Shown one piece after another: positions 8,025-16,796 of a DNA stretch of 64,000 bases. Position 1 is the stretch's first letter. Each line of letters starts with the position of its first letter. Below the pieces are notes generated by a model that did no database searches, was not told where the DNA came from, and was given only the letters and a program-made list of their open reading frames with translations. Source of the DNA: Aliirhizobium smilacinae (lineage in GTDB: Bacteria > Pseudomonadota > Alphaproteobacteria > Rhizobiales > Rhizobiaceae); the NCBI RefSeq assembly GCF_006335145.1, contig NZ_VDMN01000005.1:186001-250000 (forward strand). Reading direction: 5' to 3'. The position numbers and the translations under genes were made by a program.

Positions 8025-8837
8025 ATGACCTCGGTTCAGCTCGCACACGAAGCGCTTGATACGACGCAAGTCTTTGCGATCGACAAGGTCGGTCTTTCGA
8101 TCGATGGAAATGCGATCCTGTCGGATGTTGGTCTCGATTTTCCGGCAGGAGAAGTGGTGGCCCTGGTCGGTCACAATGGGTCGGGCAAATCCAGTCTGCT
8201 GAAAATCCTGGCACGGCAGCTGACCCCGACCACCGGCTCGGTCGCCTATGCTGGTCGCGATCTCAAGGATTATGATGGGCGCGATTTCGCACGTTCCGTT
8301 GCCTATCTGCCGCAGGATCTGAGCACCGGATCGGAGATGACGATCCGCGAACTCGTAGGATGCGGGCGTTATCCCTGGCATGGAGCGCTCGGCCGGTTCT
8401 CTGCGATCGATCGGAAAAAGGTCGAGGAAGCCATCAAGGCGACACATATAGGCAGATTTGCCGACAGGGTGGTGGGCACGCTGTCCGGCGGAGAACGCCA
8501 GCGTGCATGGATAGCCATGCTGATTGCCCAGGATGCGCGTTGCCTGCTGCTCGATGAGCCGACCGCAGCGCTCGATATCGCTCATCAGATCGAGGTGCTG
8601 TCGCTCGTGCGGCGGCTGGCCCATGAGGGCGGCAGGAGCGTTATCATCGTTCTTCATGATATCAATATGGCCGCCCGCTTCTGTGACCGGATCCATGCGC
8701 TTAAAGGCGGCCGCGTGGTCGCAAGTGGAACGCCTGCCGACATTCTCGTGCCCGACACGCTTCGGGCCATTTACGGAATAGACATGGATGTCATTGCCAC
8801 ATCGAGCCTGTCCCATCCGCTCGCCTATGCTCGCTGA
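8025..8837 (+). CDS. Iron-siderophore ABC transporter ATPase (FhuC-like)
   Basis: The 270-residue ATPase has Walker A GHNGSGKSS, Q-loop LPQDLS, signature LSGGERQR, Walker B LLLDEPTAALD and H-loop VLHD. The RELVGCGRYPW segment after the Q-loop is typical of the FhuC/FepC/BtuD group. It begins 48 bases after the receptor stop and is followed within 9 bases by the binding protein gene, so it is most likely co-transcribed. It energises uptake across the inner membrane through the FhuB-like permease. Confidence 0.88.
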   Translation: MTSVQLAHEALDTTQVFAIDKVGLSIDGNAILSDVGLDFPAGEVVALVGHNGSGKSSLLKILARQLTPTTGSVAYAGRDLKDYDGRDFARSVAYLPQDLSTGSEMTIRELVGCGRYPWHGALGRFSAIDRKKVEEAIKATHIGRFADRVVGTLSGGERQRAWIAMLIAQDARCLLLDEPTAALDIAHQIEVLSLVRRLAHEGGRSVIIVLHDINMAARFCDRIHALKGGRVVASGTPADILVPDTLRAIYGIDMDVIATSSLSHPLAYAR

Positions 8838-8846
8838 GGTACAGGG

Positions 8847-9731
8847 ATGATGGCGATCTTGCGACGATCATTTCTGCAATGCGCGGCGGCGGCAACGGTG
8901 ATGCCGACGCCGTTGTTTGCCGAAGTGGCCGGTCAGAGGATCGTCAGCCTCGACTATGGGCTGGCCTCGACGCTCCTGTCGCTCGGATTGCCGCCTGTCG
9001 GGATTTCCGACCTTGCCGACTGGGGCAGGTGGGTGGTCGCACCAGAAATGCCGCAATCGGTCGTCGATATCGGCAGTGCCTACGAGGTGAATTTCGAAAT
9101 ACTCGTGCAGCTGAGGCCGGATATCATCCTGACGACGCCTTATCTCGACGATCTCCTGCCCAAGCTCCAGCCGATTGCAAAGGTTGTCCGGCTGGAAGTT
9201 TTTATGCCAGGTGGCGGTCCTATCCTTCCGGCAGCCATCACTGCGACGCGCAGGCTCGCAACCGAGATTGGCCGGGAAGATCAGGCAGAGCAGTTTCTGG
9301 CGCGGTCCGATACCTTATTCGAAACCTGCCGCCAGCGTCTGGCGGGCAGATATGTGCCTCCGGTCGTACTGGTGAATTTCATGGATGCCCGTCACGCCCG
9401 TATCTATTCGGCGCCCGGCCTGTTTCACAACGCGCTTGAGCGTATCGGCGTGCGCAACGCCTGGGAGAAGCAATCGAACTACTGGGGTTTCGAGACAATC
9501 GGTATCGAGCAGTTGTCGACGATCACCGATCCGGCCGCGCGCCTGATCGCGTTCGATCCCGTTCCGCCGGATGTGCTGCCGAAACTGGCCGATAGTCCGC
9601 TTTGGAAAAGCCTTCCGTTTTCGCGGCCCGGCCATATGTCCATTCTCCCGCCGGCGCTGATGTTCGGCATGGTCAACGAGGCGATGCGTTTTGCCGCCCT
9701 GGTGACGGATCTTCTGGAAAAAGACGCATGA
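8847..9731 (+). CDS. Iron-siderophore periplasmic binding protein (FhuD-like)
   Basis: This 294-residue class III binding protein has a short signal (RRSFLQCAAAATVMPTPLFA), possibly Tat-type because of the Arg pair. It has the pattern of the family: RIVSLDYG near the N-terminus, LRPDIILTTPY in the first lobe, and a long connecting helix before the second lobe. An alternative ATG lies one codon in, at 8850. Its stop overlaps the permease ATG. It binds the ferric siderophore in the periplasm and delivers it to the permease. Confidence 0.85.
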   Translation: MMAILRRSFLQCAAAATVMPTPLFAEVAGQRIVSLDYGLASTLLSLGLPPVGISDLADWGRWVVAPEMPQSVVDIGSAYEVNFEILVQLRPDIILTTPYLDDLLPKLQPIAKVVRLEVFMPGGGPILPAAITATRRLATEIGREDQAEQFLARSDTLFETCRQRLAGRYVPPVVLVNFMDARHARIYSAPGLFHNALERIGVRNAWEKQSNYWGFETIGIEQLSTITDPAARLIAFDPVPPDVLPKLADSPLWKSLPFSRPGHMSILPPALMFGMVNEAMRFAALVTDLLEKDA

Positions 9732-11695
9732 CCGCATCCCGTCGCGACACTTTCGGGCCTGCTCTTTTGGCCCTTTTTCTGCTTTGCGCAGGCGGGGCGG
9801 CATCCTGGTTTCTCGTTGCGCCGTCACTGTCAGAGCCGGTTGCTCCGGGCTACGATATCGAGCGGATGGTGCTTTATTATTCGACGCTTCCACGGCTTGC
9901 GACGGCGCTGCTTGCGGGTGCGGCGCTTGCCTTGTCCGGTGCCCTGTTCCAGCAGGTCTTGCGCAATCCGCTTGCCGATCCGACGACACTCGGCGTTTCG
10001 GCCGGGGCAAACCTGGCGATCGTCGTGACTTCATTGTTTCTGCCGGGTTTGCTCGGCGCCGGTCGTGATGTCGTCGCCTTGATCGGTAGCGCGGCGGCGG
10101 CGGTGATCGTCGTCAGCCTCGGGGCGCGCCGAGGTTTTTCGCCCTATTCGCTGGTTCTTTCGGGCCTTGTCCTCAGCCTGTGGTGCGGCGGTCTGGCGGC
10201 AATCCTGACCTATCTGAACCAGAAATACCTGGCCAGCCTGTTCATCTGGGGGGCCGGATCGCTGGCGCAGCAGAGCTGGGTCATTCCTTTGTCGCTGGTC
10301 TGGAAGCTGGCTGTTGTCGCCATCATCTGCGGCCTGGTCATCCGGCCGCTGTCCCTGATCGATCTTGGCGAGAGCAGTTCATCTGCGCTCGGGGTCAGGC
10401 TGGTTCGACTGCGTGTCGTCGTCATCGCCTGCGCCGTGTCGCTTGCCGCCTTCGTAACGAGCGCCGTTGGTGTCATCGGCTTCATCGGACTGGTGGCTCC
10501 CACCATCGCGCGACTAGCCGGTGCGCGGCGTCCTGCACAGTTGATCTTCTGGTCCCCTCTGATCGGGGCTGGGCTGCTGTTTTTTGCGGATTCCGTCCTG
10601 CAGCTCGTCGCGGGCGGCTTTGGTGAGTTCCTGCCGACCGGAGCGGTCACGGCGATCTTCGGTTCGCCCCTGCTTCTGGCGCTTCTGCCGCGGCTGAAGA
10701 TCCGCCACAGGATTCAGGCCGCACCGGTATGGAAACGAGCGCGACGCTGGGATGCAAAAGTGCCGATCGCCGTCGCGGCTGTCGCTCTCGTCTTCTTGCT
10801 GTTGATCAGCATCTTTGTCGGGCGAGGGGTCGATGGTAGCTGGGTGCTCGTTTTTGGTGATTACTCGCGGGATATTCTGGCCATCAGGACACCAAAAATA
10901 TTCGCCGTGCTGGCATCGGGCGCCATGCTTGCCGTCGCCGGCTCGATCCTCCAGCGGCTTACCGGCAACGAGATGGCCAGTCCCGAGGTCATGGGGATCA
11001 GTGCCGGCGCAACATTCGGTGTTGCTGTCGCCCTCTTTGCCATTGCCCCCGGCTTTTCCGGGCAGTTCGCTTTTGCCATGATCGGGGCGATCATCGTTGT
11101 TTCGATCATCCTGCTCGGCGCCCGCCGATCCGGATTTGCTCCGGAACGGGTATTGCTGGCCGGTATTGCGCTCAGTGCGATGGTCGATGCGGTTGTCGGC
11201 GTATTGAGTTCGACGGGCGATCCGCGCGCGGTTCTGCTGATGCGCTGGATGAGCGGTTCGACCTATCTGGTGGATGGCACGTCGGCCATCGCGGAAGTGG
11301 CGTTTGCCACCATTCTCATCGCCGCAGCGCTTGCTGCGCGGCACTGGCTCGATATCCTGCCGCTCGGGCCTGCACCGTCTGCAGCGGTCGGCATACCGCT
11401 GGCGAAATCCAGATTGGCGCTTTTCGGGCTTGCCGGATTGCTGACCGCGGCGGCAACTCTCACCGTCGGCCCCTTGTCCTTCGTCGGTCTCATGGGGCCG
11501 CATCTCGCGCGGGAAGCTGGCCTGACGCGAGCCATGCCGCAAATGATCGGTGCCGCTCTGATCGGCGGGGGTCTCATGGTGGCCGCTGATTTCGTCGGCC
11601 GGACGATCGTCTCGCCTTATCAGATCCCGGCCGGTCTCGTCTCGACACTTATCGGCGCGCCGTTTCTGATGTTGATGATGCGCAGGAAGGCCTGA
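9728..11695 (+). CDS. Iron-siderophore ABC permease, two fused FecCD domains (FhuB-like)
   Basis: ATG 9728 overlaps the binding-protein stop (ATGA) and gives 655 residues. The upstream open frame belongs to the other gene. Two tandem FecCD domains are visible, each with about ten helices. Repeated landmarks are NPLADPTTLGVSAGA versus NEMASPEVMGISAGA, and VGFIGLVAPTIAR versus LSFVGLMGPHLAR. Both halves keep the ATPase-contacting Gly loop. The duplication and length match FhuB (about 660 residues), so one polypeptide forms the whole channel. It is the last gene of the iron unit. Confidence 0.9.
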   Translation: MTASRRDTFGPALLALFLLCAGGAASWFLVAPSLSEPVAPGYDIERMVLYYSTLPRLATALLAGAALALSGALFQQVLRNPLADPTTLGVSAGANLAIVVTSLFLPGLLGAGRDVVALIGSAAAAVIVVSLGARRGFSPYSLVLSGLVLSLWCGGLAAILTYLNQKYLASLFIWGAGSLAQQSWVIPLSLVWKLAVVAIICGLVIRPLSLIDLGESSSSALGVRLVRLRVVVIACAVSLAAFVTSAVGVIGFIGLVAPTIARLAGARRPAQLIFWSPLIGAGLLFFADSVLQLVAGGFGEFLPTGAVTAIFGSPLLLALLPRLKIRHRIQAAPVWKRARRWDAKVPIAVAAVALVFLLLISIFVGRGVDGSWVLVFGDYSRDILAIRTPKIFAVLASGAMLAVAGSILQRLTGNEMASPEVMGISAGATFGVAVALFAIAPGFSGQFAFAMIGAIIVVSIILLGARRSGFAPERVLLAGIALSAMVDAVVGVLSSTGDPRAVLLMRWMSGSTYLVDGTSAIAEVAFATILIAAALAARHWLDILPLGPAPSAAVGIPLAKSRLALFGLAGLLTAAATLTVGPLSFVGLMGPHLAREAGLTRAMPQMIGAALIGGGLMVAADFVGRTIVSPYQIPAGLVSTLIGAPFLMLMMRRKA

Positions 11696-11751
11696 GCGTA
11701 TCTGTCGTCATCCGGCAGAAACACGGCTTCTTAAAATCCTGGCTTCGAAAA

Positions 11752-12696
11752 TCATACGCCTTGTGTGGTGAGAAAGCTCTCATAGGTTTGCTGCAAACCA
11801 ACCTTCAACGGCCGGGCATTGTCCCAGCCGAGGCTGTGCAGACGAGTTAAATCTGCAAGCTTGCGCGGCGTGCCATCCGGTCGTGAGCGATCAAAGGCGA
11901 GCGGACCCTCGAAGCCGACGGTATCGGAAACGAGATGCGCGAGATCCGCGATCGAAAACTCTTCTCCCGAACCAATGTTGACCGGTAGGGCATCGGAGTA
12001 GTTGCGCAACAGGAAGACGACGGCCTCGGCAAGGTCGTCGACATGCAGGAATTCCCGAAGCGGGTTGCCGCTGCCCCAGATCGTCAGTCTGTCGGCTTTT
12101 CTCACCTTGGCTTCATGTGCCTTGCGGATCAGCGCCGGTAGGACATGACTTGTTTCCAGGTCGTAATTGTCGCCGGGACCATAAAGGTTAGTGGGCTGGG
12201 CCGAAATGAAATCCAGCCCTTGCTCCTGTCGATACGCCTGGCAAAGCTTGATGCCGGCGATCTTGGCAATGGCGTACCATTCGTTGGTCTTTTCCAGCGG
12301 GCCTGTCAGCAAGGATTCTTCACGGATCGGCTGTTCTGCATCACGCGGATAGATGCAGGTCGAACCGAGAAGGAGAAGTTTTTCCACTCCGGCGCGTGCC
12401 GCACCTTCGATGACATTCGCCTCGATCATCAGGTTGTCATAGAGGAAGGAGACCGGAGAAGCGCTGTTGGCGGCTATCCCGCCAACGCGCGCAGCCGCCA
12501 TGATGACGGCGTCCGGCTTTGTATCCGCGAGCCAGCGGCGTGTTGCAGCCTGATCACGCAGATCCACCTCGCTGCGAGGCACAGTCAGCACCTCGCAATT
12601 CTCCCTGGAGAGAAGCCGCACGAGCGCCGAGCCGACCATGCCGCGATGGCCGGCCACCCAGATCCTTTTTCCCTCAAGCGCAAACAAGCGGCTCAT
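11752..12696 (-). CDS. fcl: GDP-L-fucose synthase family epimerase/reductase (Fcl, or ColC in a colitose pathway)
   Basis: This 314-residue extended SDR has the NADP-binding motif GHRGMVGS, a catalytic Ser/Cys in GSTCIYP, the YxxxK pair YAIAKIAG and the epimerisation His in TSHVLPALIRK. These match the 3,5-epimerase/4-reductase GDP-fucose synthase. It follows gmd by only 3 bases. Gmd plus this enzyme would make GDP-L-fucose. Because a ColD-like 3-dehydratase is encoded just upstream, it might instead reduce the 3-deoxy intermediate to GDP-L-colitose, as ColC does. Sequence alone does not separate the two. Confidence 0.8.
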   Translation of the reverse strand: MSRLFALEGKRIWVAGHRGMVGSALVRLLSRENCEVLTVPRSEVDLRDQAATRRWLADTKPDAVIMAAARVGGIAANSASPVSFLYDNLMIEANVIEGAARAGVEKLLLLGSTCIYPRDAEQPIREESLLTGPLEKTNEWYAIAKIAGIKLCQAYRQEQGLDFISAQPTNLYGPGDNYDLETSHVLPALIRKAHEAKVRKADRLTIWGSGNPLREFLHVDDLAEAVVFLLRNYSDALPVNIGSGEEFSIADLAHLVSDTVGFEGPLAFDRSRPDGTPRKLADLTRLHSLGWDNARPLKVGLQQTYESFLTTQGV

Positions 12697-12699
12697 TGG

Positions 12700-13776
12700 T
12701 CAGTCCTTGTCCCTCTGATGGGCGGAATTCGCATGTTCGCTAATGTCGGACTGGACCATTTCCGTGATCATCTCTTCAAGCGTGGTTGTCGCCACCCAGC
12801 CGAGCTTTTCCTTGGCCTTGGTAGGGTCGCCCAGCAAGAGATCGACTTCCGTCGGGCGGAAGTATCGCGGATCGACCTCGACGAGGCAACGGTTGGTACC
12901 GCGCTCATAGCCACGCTCGTCCACACCCTCGCCCTTCCATTCGACCTCGACACCGGCAACCTTGAAGGCGGTGGTGACGAAATCGCGCACGCTGACAGTG
13001 CGACCGGTGGCCAGCACGTAATCATCAGGCTCGTCCTGCTGGAGGATGCGCCACATGCCCTCAACGTAATCGCGAGCATGGCCCCAGTCGCGCTTGGCGT
13101 CGAGATTGCCAAGATATAGCCGCTCCTGATCGCCGGCGGTGATTGCCGCAACAGCGCGGGTGATCTTGCGGGTCACGAAGGTTTCGCCACGACGCGGGCT
13201 TTCGTGGTTGAAGAGAATTCCGTTCGACGCGTGCATGCCATAGGACTCACGATAGTTGACCGTAATCCAGAAGGCATAAAGCTTGGCGACGCCATAGGGC
13301 GAGCGCGGATAAAAAGGAGTCGTTTCCTTCTGCGGCGTTTCTACCACCTTGCCGTAAAGTTCCGATGTGGATGCCTGGTAGAAACGCGTCTTCTTTTCCA
13401 GGTGCAGAATCCGCAATGCTTCAAGGATGCGCAACGTGCCCATGCCGTCAGCATTCGCCGTGTATTCTGGCGTCTCGAAGCTCACATGCACATGGCTCTG
13501 TGCAGCAAGGTTATAGATTTCGTCCGGCTGCACTTCCTGAATGATACGGATCAGGTTGGTGGAATCGGTCATGTCGCCATAATGCAACGTAAAACGGCGA
13601 TGGGTTTCATGCGGGTCTTCGTAAAGGTGATCGATGCGCCCGGAATTGAAACTGGAGGAGCGGCGCTTGATGGCGTGTACCTCGTAGCCCTTGGAGAGCA
13701 GGAGTTCAGCCAGATAGGAACCGTCCTGTCCGGTAACGCCGGTTATAAGTGCGCGTTTCGCATCCTTATTGGTCAT
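12700..13776 (-). CDS. gmd: GDP-mannose 4,6-dehydratase
   Basis: The 358-residue extended SDR has GVTGQDGSYLAELLL at the N-terminus, the substrate motif SSFNSGRIDH, active-site region STSELYGKV and the YxxxK motif SPYGVAKLYA. Length and motifs are diagnostic of Gmd, which converts GDP-D-mannose to GDP-4-keto-6-deoxymannose, the common precursor of fucose, rhamnose, perosamine and colitose. It lies 12 bases after the ColD-like gene. No GDP-mannose-forming genes are in the window, so the precursor must come from elsewhere. Confidence 0.93.
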   Translation of the reverse strand: MTNKDAKRALITGVTGQDGSYLAELLLSKGYEVHAIKRRSSSFNSGRIDHLYEDPHETHRRFTLHYGDMTDSTNLIRIIQEVQPDEIYNLAAQSHVHVSFETPEYTANADGMGTLRILEALRILHLEKKTRFYQASTSELYGKVVETPQKETTPFYPRSPYGVAKLYAFWITVNYRESYGMHASNGILFNHESPRRGETFVTRKITRAVAAITAGDQERLYLGNLDAKRDWGHARDYVEGMWRILQQDEPDDYVLATGRTVSVRDFVTTAFKVAGVEVEWKGEGVDERGYERGTNRCLVEVDPRYFRPTEVDLLLGDPTKAKEKLGWVATTTLEEMITEMVQSDISEHANSAHQRDKD

Positions 13777-13788
13777 GATCGTCGTTCC

Positions 13789-14955
13789 TCAGCAGGGACG
13801 GGCGACAGCAGCGAAGGCCTCAGCCACGCGCGCGATGTCCGCCTCGTTCAGGTTATGATGGTTCGGCAGGTAAATGCCGTAATCGTGCACCTTGTCAGCA
13901 TTCGGCAGCGCAAGCTGCTTATGGTCTCGAAGCCAGAAGGGATGGCGCCCAATATTACCGCAGATCAGCGGACGGCATTCAATATCCAGCGCGTTGATAT
14001 GCTTGTAGGTTTCAAGCCTGTTTTCGATGAAGGTACCATAAGCGAAGGACGAAAGGACTTCAGTATCGCCGGACTGCGAAAAAAAGTCGGGCAATGCCTT
14101 GCGGTACAGCTCGAAATTGAAGCGACGGCGTTCAACGATATGATCGAGCTTCTTCAACTGGGAACGTCCGAGGAAAGCCTGAAGGTCGGTAGAGCGCAGG
14201 TTATAGCCGGCGTGATAGAACGTGTAGAGGTTCTTGAACTCGTCGATGCCGTTGTCGTCGGCCAGCGATTTGCGCAATTCCGGCCTGAGATCGCGGCTCC
14301 ATCCGTGTGAACGAAGCGAAAGCATGAGCTGGTGCAGATCACTGTCGTCAGTCACCACCATGCCGCCCTCGATGGTCGAGATATGGTGGCCGTAATAAAA
14401 CGAAAAGCTGCCAGCAGTGCCGATCGAGCCGAGCTTGCGGCCTTTGTAGGTCGAACCAAGTGCTTCGCACGAATCCTCCAGCAACACGACGTCATAGCGT
14501 TGGCAGATGTCGCGGATCGCATCCATGTCGCCAGTGTGGCCGAGAACGTGGACGAGAATCAGCAGCGCCGGAGGATCGGTACGGCAAAGGTCCTCCAGAT
14601 GATTGAGATCGATGCCGAGCGAATTCGGATCGCAATCGCACAGGCGAACGTCGAAGCCGAGCTGCAGTAGCGGTGAGACGGTCGTGACCCAGCTGACGCC
14701 GGCAGCGATAGCCTTGTTATTGCGTAGACGACCTGCCTCTTTCAGCGCGGCGATCATCAGAAGGTTGGCTGACGAACCGGAATTCACATAGACCGCATGG
14801 CGGCTGTTCATCCAGATCGCAAACTCCTCTTCGAAGGCGAGCGTCTGCCCGGCCTTGGTCAACCGGTTGCCTGCGAGCATCCATTCGGAGAGTGCTTCAA
14901 GCTCTTCCTGGGCAATGGTTTCTTCAGCCAGGCGGATAGGACGAAGTCCAGACAT
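13789..14955 (-). CDS. colD: GDP-4-keto-6-deoxymannose 3-dehydratase (ColD-like PLP enzyme)
   Basis: The 388-residue member of the DegT/DnrJ/EryC1/StrS fold has the phosphate cup SGSSANL (about 59-65), LEDSCEALGSTY (159-170) and the cofactor region FYYGHHISTIEGG (186-198). The usual Schiff-base lysine is replaced by His (190/191). That swap is the hallmark of sugar 3-dehydratases such as ColD and RfbH, which remove the 3-OH instead of transaminating. E. coli ColD has the same length and lacks the Fe-S cysteines of RfbH, as here. Beside gmd this suggests GDP-colitose synthesis. Its start overlaps the glycosyltransferase stop by one base (TAATG). Confidence 0.75.
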   Translation of the reverse strand: MSGLRPIRLAEETIAQEELEALSEWMLAGNRLTKAGQTLAFEEEFAIWMNSRHAVYVNSGSSANLLMIAALKEAGRLRNNKAIAAGVSWVTTVSPLLQLGFDVRLCDCDPNSLGIDLNHLEDLCRTDPPALLILVHVLGHTGDMDAIRDICQRYDVVLLEDSCEALGSTYKGRKLGSIGTAGSFSFYYGHHISTIEGGMVVTDDSDLHQLMLSLRSHGWSRDLRPELRKSLADDNGIDEFKNLYTFYHAGYNLRSTDLQAFLGRSQLKKLDHIVERRRFNFELYRKALPDFFSQSGDTEVLSSFAYGTFIENRLETYKHINALDIECRPLICGNIGRHPFWLRDHKQLALPNADKVHDYGIYLPNHHNLNEADIARVAEAFAAVARPC

Positions 14956-15737
14956 TAAGATGCCTCCCTGATACGCGCCGCGCGCATCACTTTCATTTCG
15001 AGATAATAGCGGGTGACCTCAGCATAGGCGGCACGCAGCTTTGCTGTCTTTTCGCCGGACGCAAAGGCGTCGATCGTGATGGAACCTTCATGCGCTCGGA
15101 AAAAGGCAAGTGGCTCGCGCACGAAACCGACTTTCGGATAACGCAGCATCGAAAGCAGGGTAATGAAGGCATCGGGGCCAACGCCGCGATACTCGTTTGT
15201 CTGCAGTGGAAGGCGACCCTGATAGAGCGCATCGATCAGGATCTGGCGACGATAGACCGCCGCGCCGGGCGAGATCAGCGAGCCGAGGATCTGTTTCTCG
15301 ACTGCCTCGACCGGGAATATCCCAGTTTCGGGAAGCCATTCAACAAATTGGCGCAGCTTCGTCGGAAGGCCCGGCCCATCGACGACATCGGCACCGCTGA
15401 ATGCGAATCCGGTGTCTTCGGCAATAACGGAAACACAGGCCTCGATGAAGTTCGGAGCGATCCAGTCATCGTCATACTGCAGATGCACCAGTTCACCTTT
15501 CGCATGCAGCACGCCCTCCAGCCAGCAAAAATGCGGCCCGAAGTCGCGCTCGCGGCGGATATAGAGGATTCGGTCGCCATAGGCCTCGGCCACTCTTGGG
15601 GTCTCGTCGGTCGATCCATGATCGACGACAATGACCTCCACTGGTCTTGTTTGGTTCAACGAGCTCTCTATCGCCAGGGGCAGCATGTTGGCACGGTTGA
15701 AAGTTGGGATGACGATGGAAACAGTCTCAGACATCAA
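14955..15737 (-). CDS. Family 2 glycosyltransferase
   Basis: This 260-residue GT-A protein starts VSIVIPTFNRANML, with EVIVVDHGSTDET, the metal-binding QYDDDW (DXD) region and a later GVGPDAF helix. These are standard GT2 features. No membrane helix is visible, so it is cytoplasmic or peripheral. It overlaps the epimerase gene by 11 bases upstream and the ColD-like gene by one base downstream, so the set is translationally coupled. It probably transfers the deoxysugar or a neighbouring residue during O-antigen or capsule assembly. Donor and acceptor cannot be deduced. Confidence 0.8.
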   Translation of the reverse strand: MMSETVSIVIPTFNRANMLPLAIESSLNQTRPVEVIVVDHGSTDETPRVAEAYGDRILYIRRERDFGPHFCWLEGVLHAKGELVHLQYDDDWIAPNFIEACVSVIAEDTGFAFSGADVVDGPGLPTKLRQFVEWLPETGIFPVEAVEKQILGSLISPGAAVYRRQILIDALYQGRLPLQTNEYRGVGPDAFITLLSMLRYPKVGFVREPLAFFRAHEGSITIDAFASGEKTAKLRAAYAEVTRYYLEMKVMRAARIREAS

Positions 15738-16518
15738 GGTCTCCTAGGATCTGTCTAAGCCGGGAAATATCGGCGACGAGAGTGTCGGCGCTACCAGTGG
15801 CACGTATTTCGAGAGGGTGCGGATTTAGGCCCTGAACAAAATCGCGGATGGTCGTACCCTTGCCGGATGCGACATTGACCGGACCGGTTGCAGAGGAAAG
15901 GGCGAGACGAACGACGTATTCGGCAGCTTTCTCGGCCGGCAGGAAATCGCGGACGCTATCGCCACCGGGCAGTTCGAAAGGTTGCCGTAGGTCTTCGCTG
16001 GCCAGGCGCCGCTCTATGGACGGGCGCAGGAAAGAACCAGTTTGAGCTGGGTCATGAATGGAAAACACGCGCGTCGCGAGAAAAGGTCGGCCGATGGCCT
16101 CGCATATGTCGGCAGCTACACTTTCGGCCTGCCATTTCGTGCGGCCATAAAATGATGCCGGTGCTTTTTCAGCATCCTCGCGGATTGGCTTCGGGGACGG
16201 CGCGTAGACGTGACTTGATGAGCATATCAAGAAAGAGGTGTTTTTTCCCTCCAGAGCGGAAAGGAGATTGATCGTACCGCCGACATTGACAGCATAGGCG
16301 CGCGCAGGTTCGGCAGTGACCGAAGCTACAGGAACGAGAGCTGCAAGGTGGATGACTTTGTCGATTGATGGCGATGCGGCAAGCTGCGCCCTAACTGCAT
16401 CGAGACTGGTCAAATCGGCCTTGTTGACAATCACTTCGGTATCGGGGGCCAAACGTGTCAGGTGCCGGATGACATGCCGTCCCAGAATTCCGCCCGCCCC
16501 GGTTACCAGGACGCGCAT
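15727..16518 (-). CDS. NAD-dependent sugar epimerase/dehydratase (extended SDR)
   Basis: The 263-residue protein has the Rossmann motif TGAGGILGRH, HLAALVPV, SSSHVYAPS and the catalytic pair in FYGRTKWQAE (YxxxK). It is shorter than UDP-glucose 4-epimerase and closer in size to reductase-type SDRs of polysaccharide loci. It is the first gene of the minus-strand cluster of five. The substrate is presumably a nucleotide sugar, but its identity is unknown. Confidence 0.75.
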   Translation of the reverse strand: MRVLVTGAGGILGRHVIRHLTRLAPDTEVIVNKADLTSLDAVRAQLAASPSIDKVIHLAALVPVASVTAEPARAYAVNVGGTINLLSALEGKNTSFLICSSSHVYAPSPKPIREDAEKAPASFYGRTKWQAESVAADICEAIGRPFLATRVFSIHDPAQTGSFLRPSIERRLASEDLRQPFELPGGDSVRDFLPAEKAAEYVVRLALSSATGPVNVASGKGTTIRDFVQGLNPHPLEIRATGSADTLVADISRLRQILGDLDV

Positions 16519-16796
16519 TGATCATACTCTCTGTGGAGCAGGCGCCCCACCGGAATCCGCAGGCAATGAGGAGTGAGGCCGAACGTCTGCTGCATCCAAT
16601 ACCCTTGTTATGCGTGACGAATGGCTTCGCAACGCAGAAAATACACCCACATATCGGGGTGCGAACGCTCGTCGGTCGCCCCCCAGAAAACGTGACCATT
16701 GGCAATTGACGCGAACGCCCGACGCATGCCATGCCTCGAAATCAGTAAATGACGCTTGTGCCATGCGCGAACCTTACGGCGAAGGAATTCCCCGAG

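Noticed and set aside
7674..8816. Minus-strand 380-residue frame over the receptor end and FhuC gene
   Set aside because: Crosses two plus-strand genes with clear motifs. Shadow frame.
10514..11542. Minus-strand 342-residue frame inside the FhuB-like gene
   Set aside because: Antisense of membrane helices gives Arg/Gln/Asp-rich low-complexity protein, a known artefact.
11696..11759. GCGTAT and ATACGC inverted repeat at the fhuB/fcl convergent ends
   Set aside because: Only 6 bp with a 52-base loop, too weak for a terminator.
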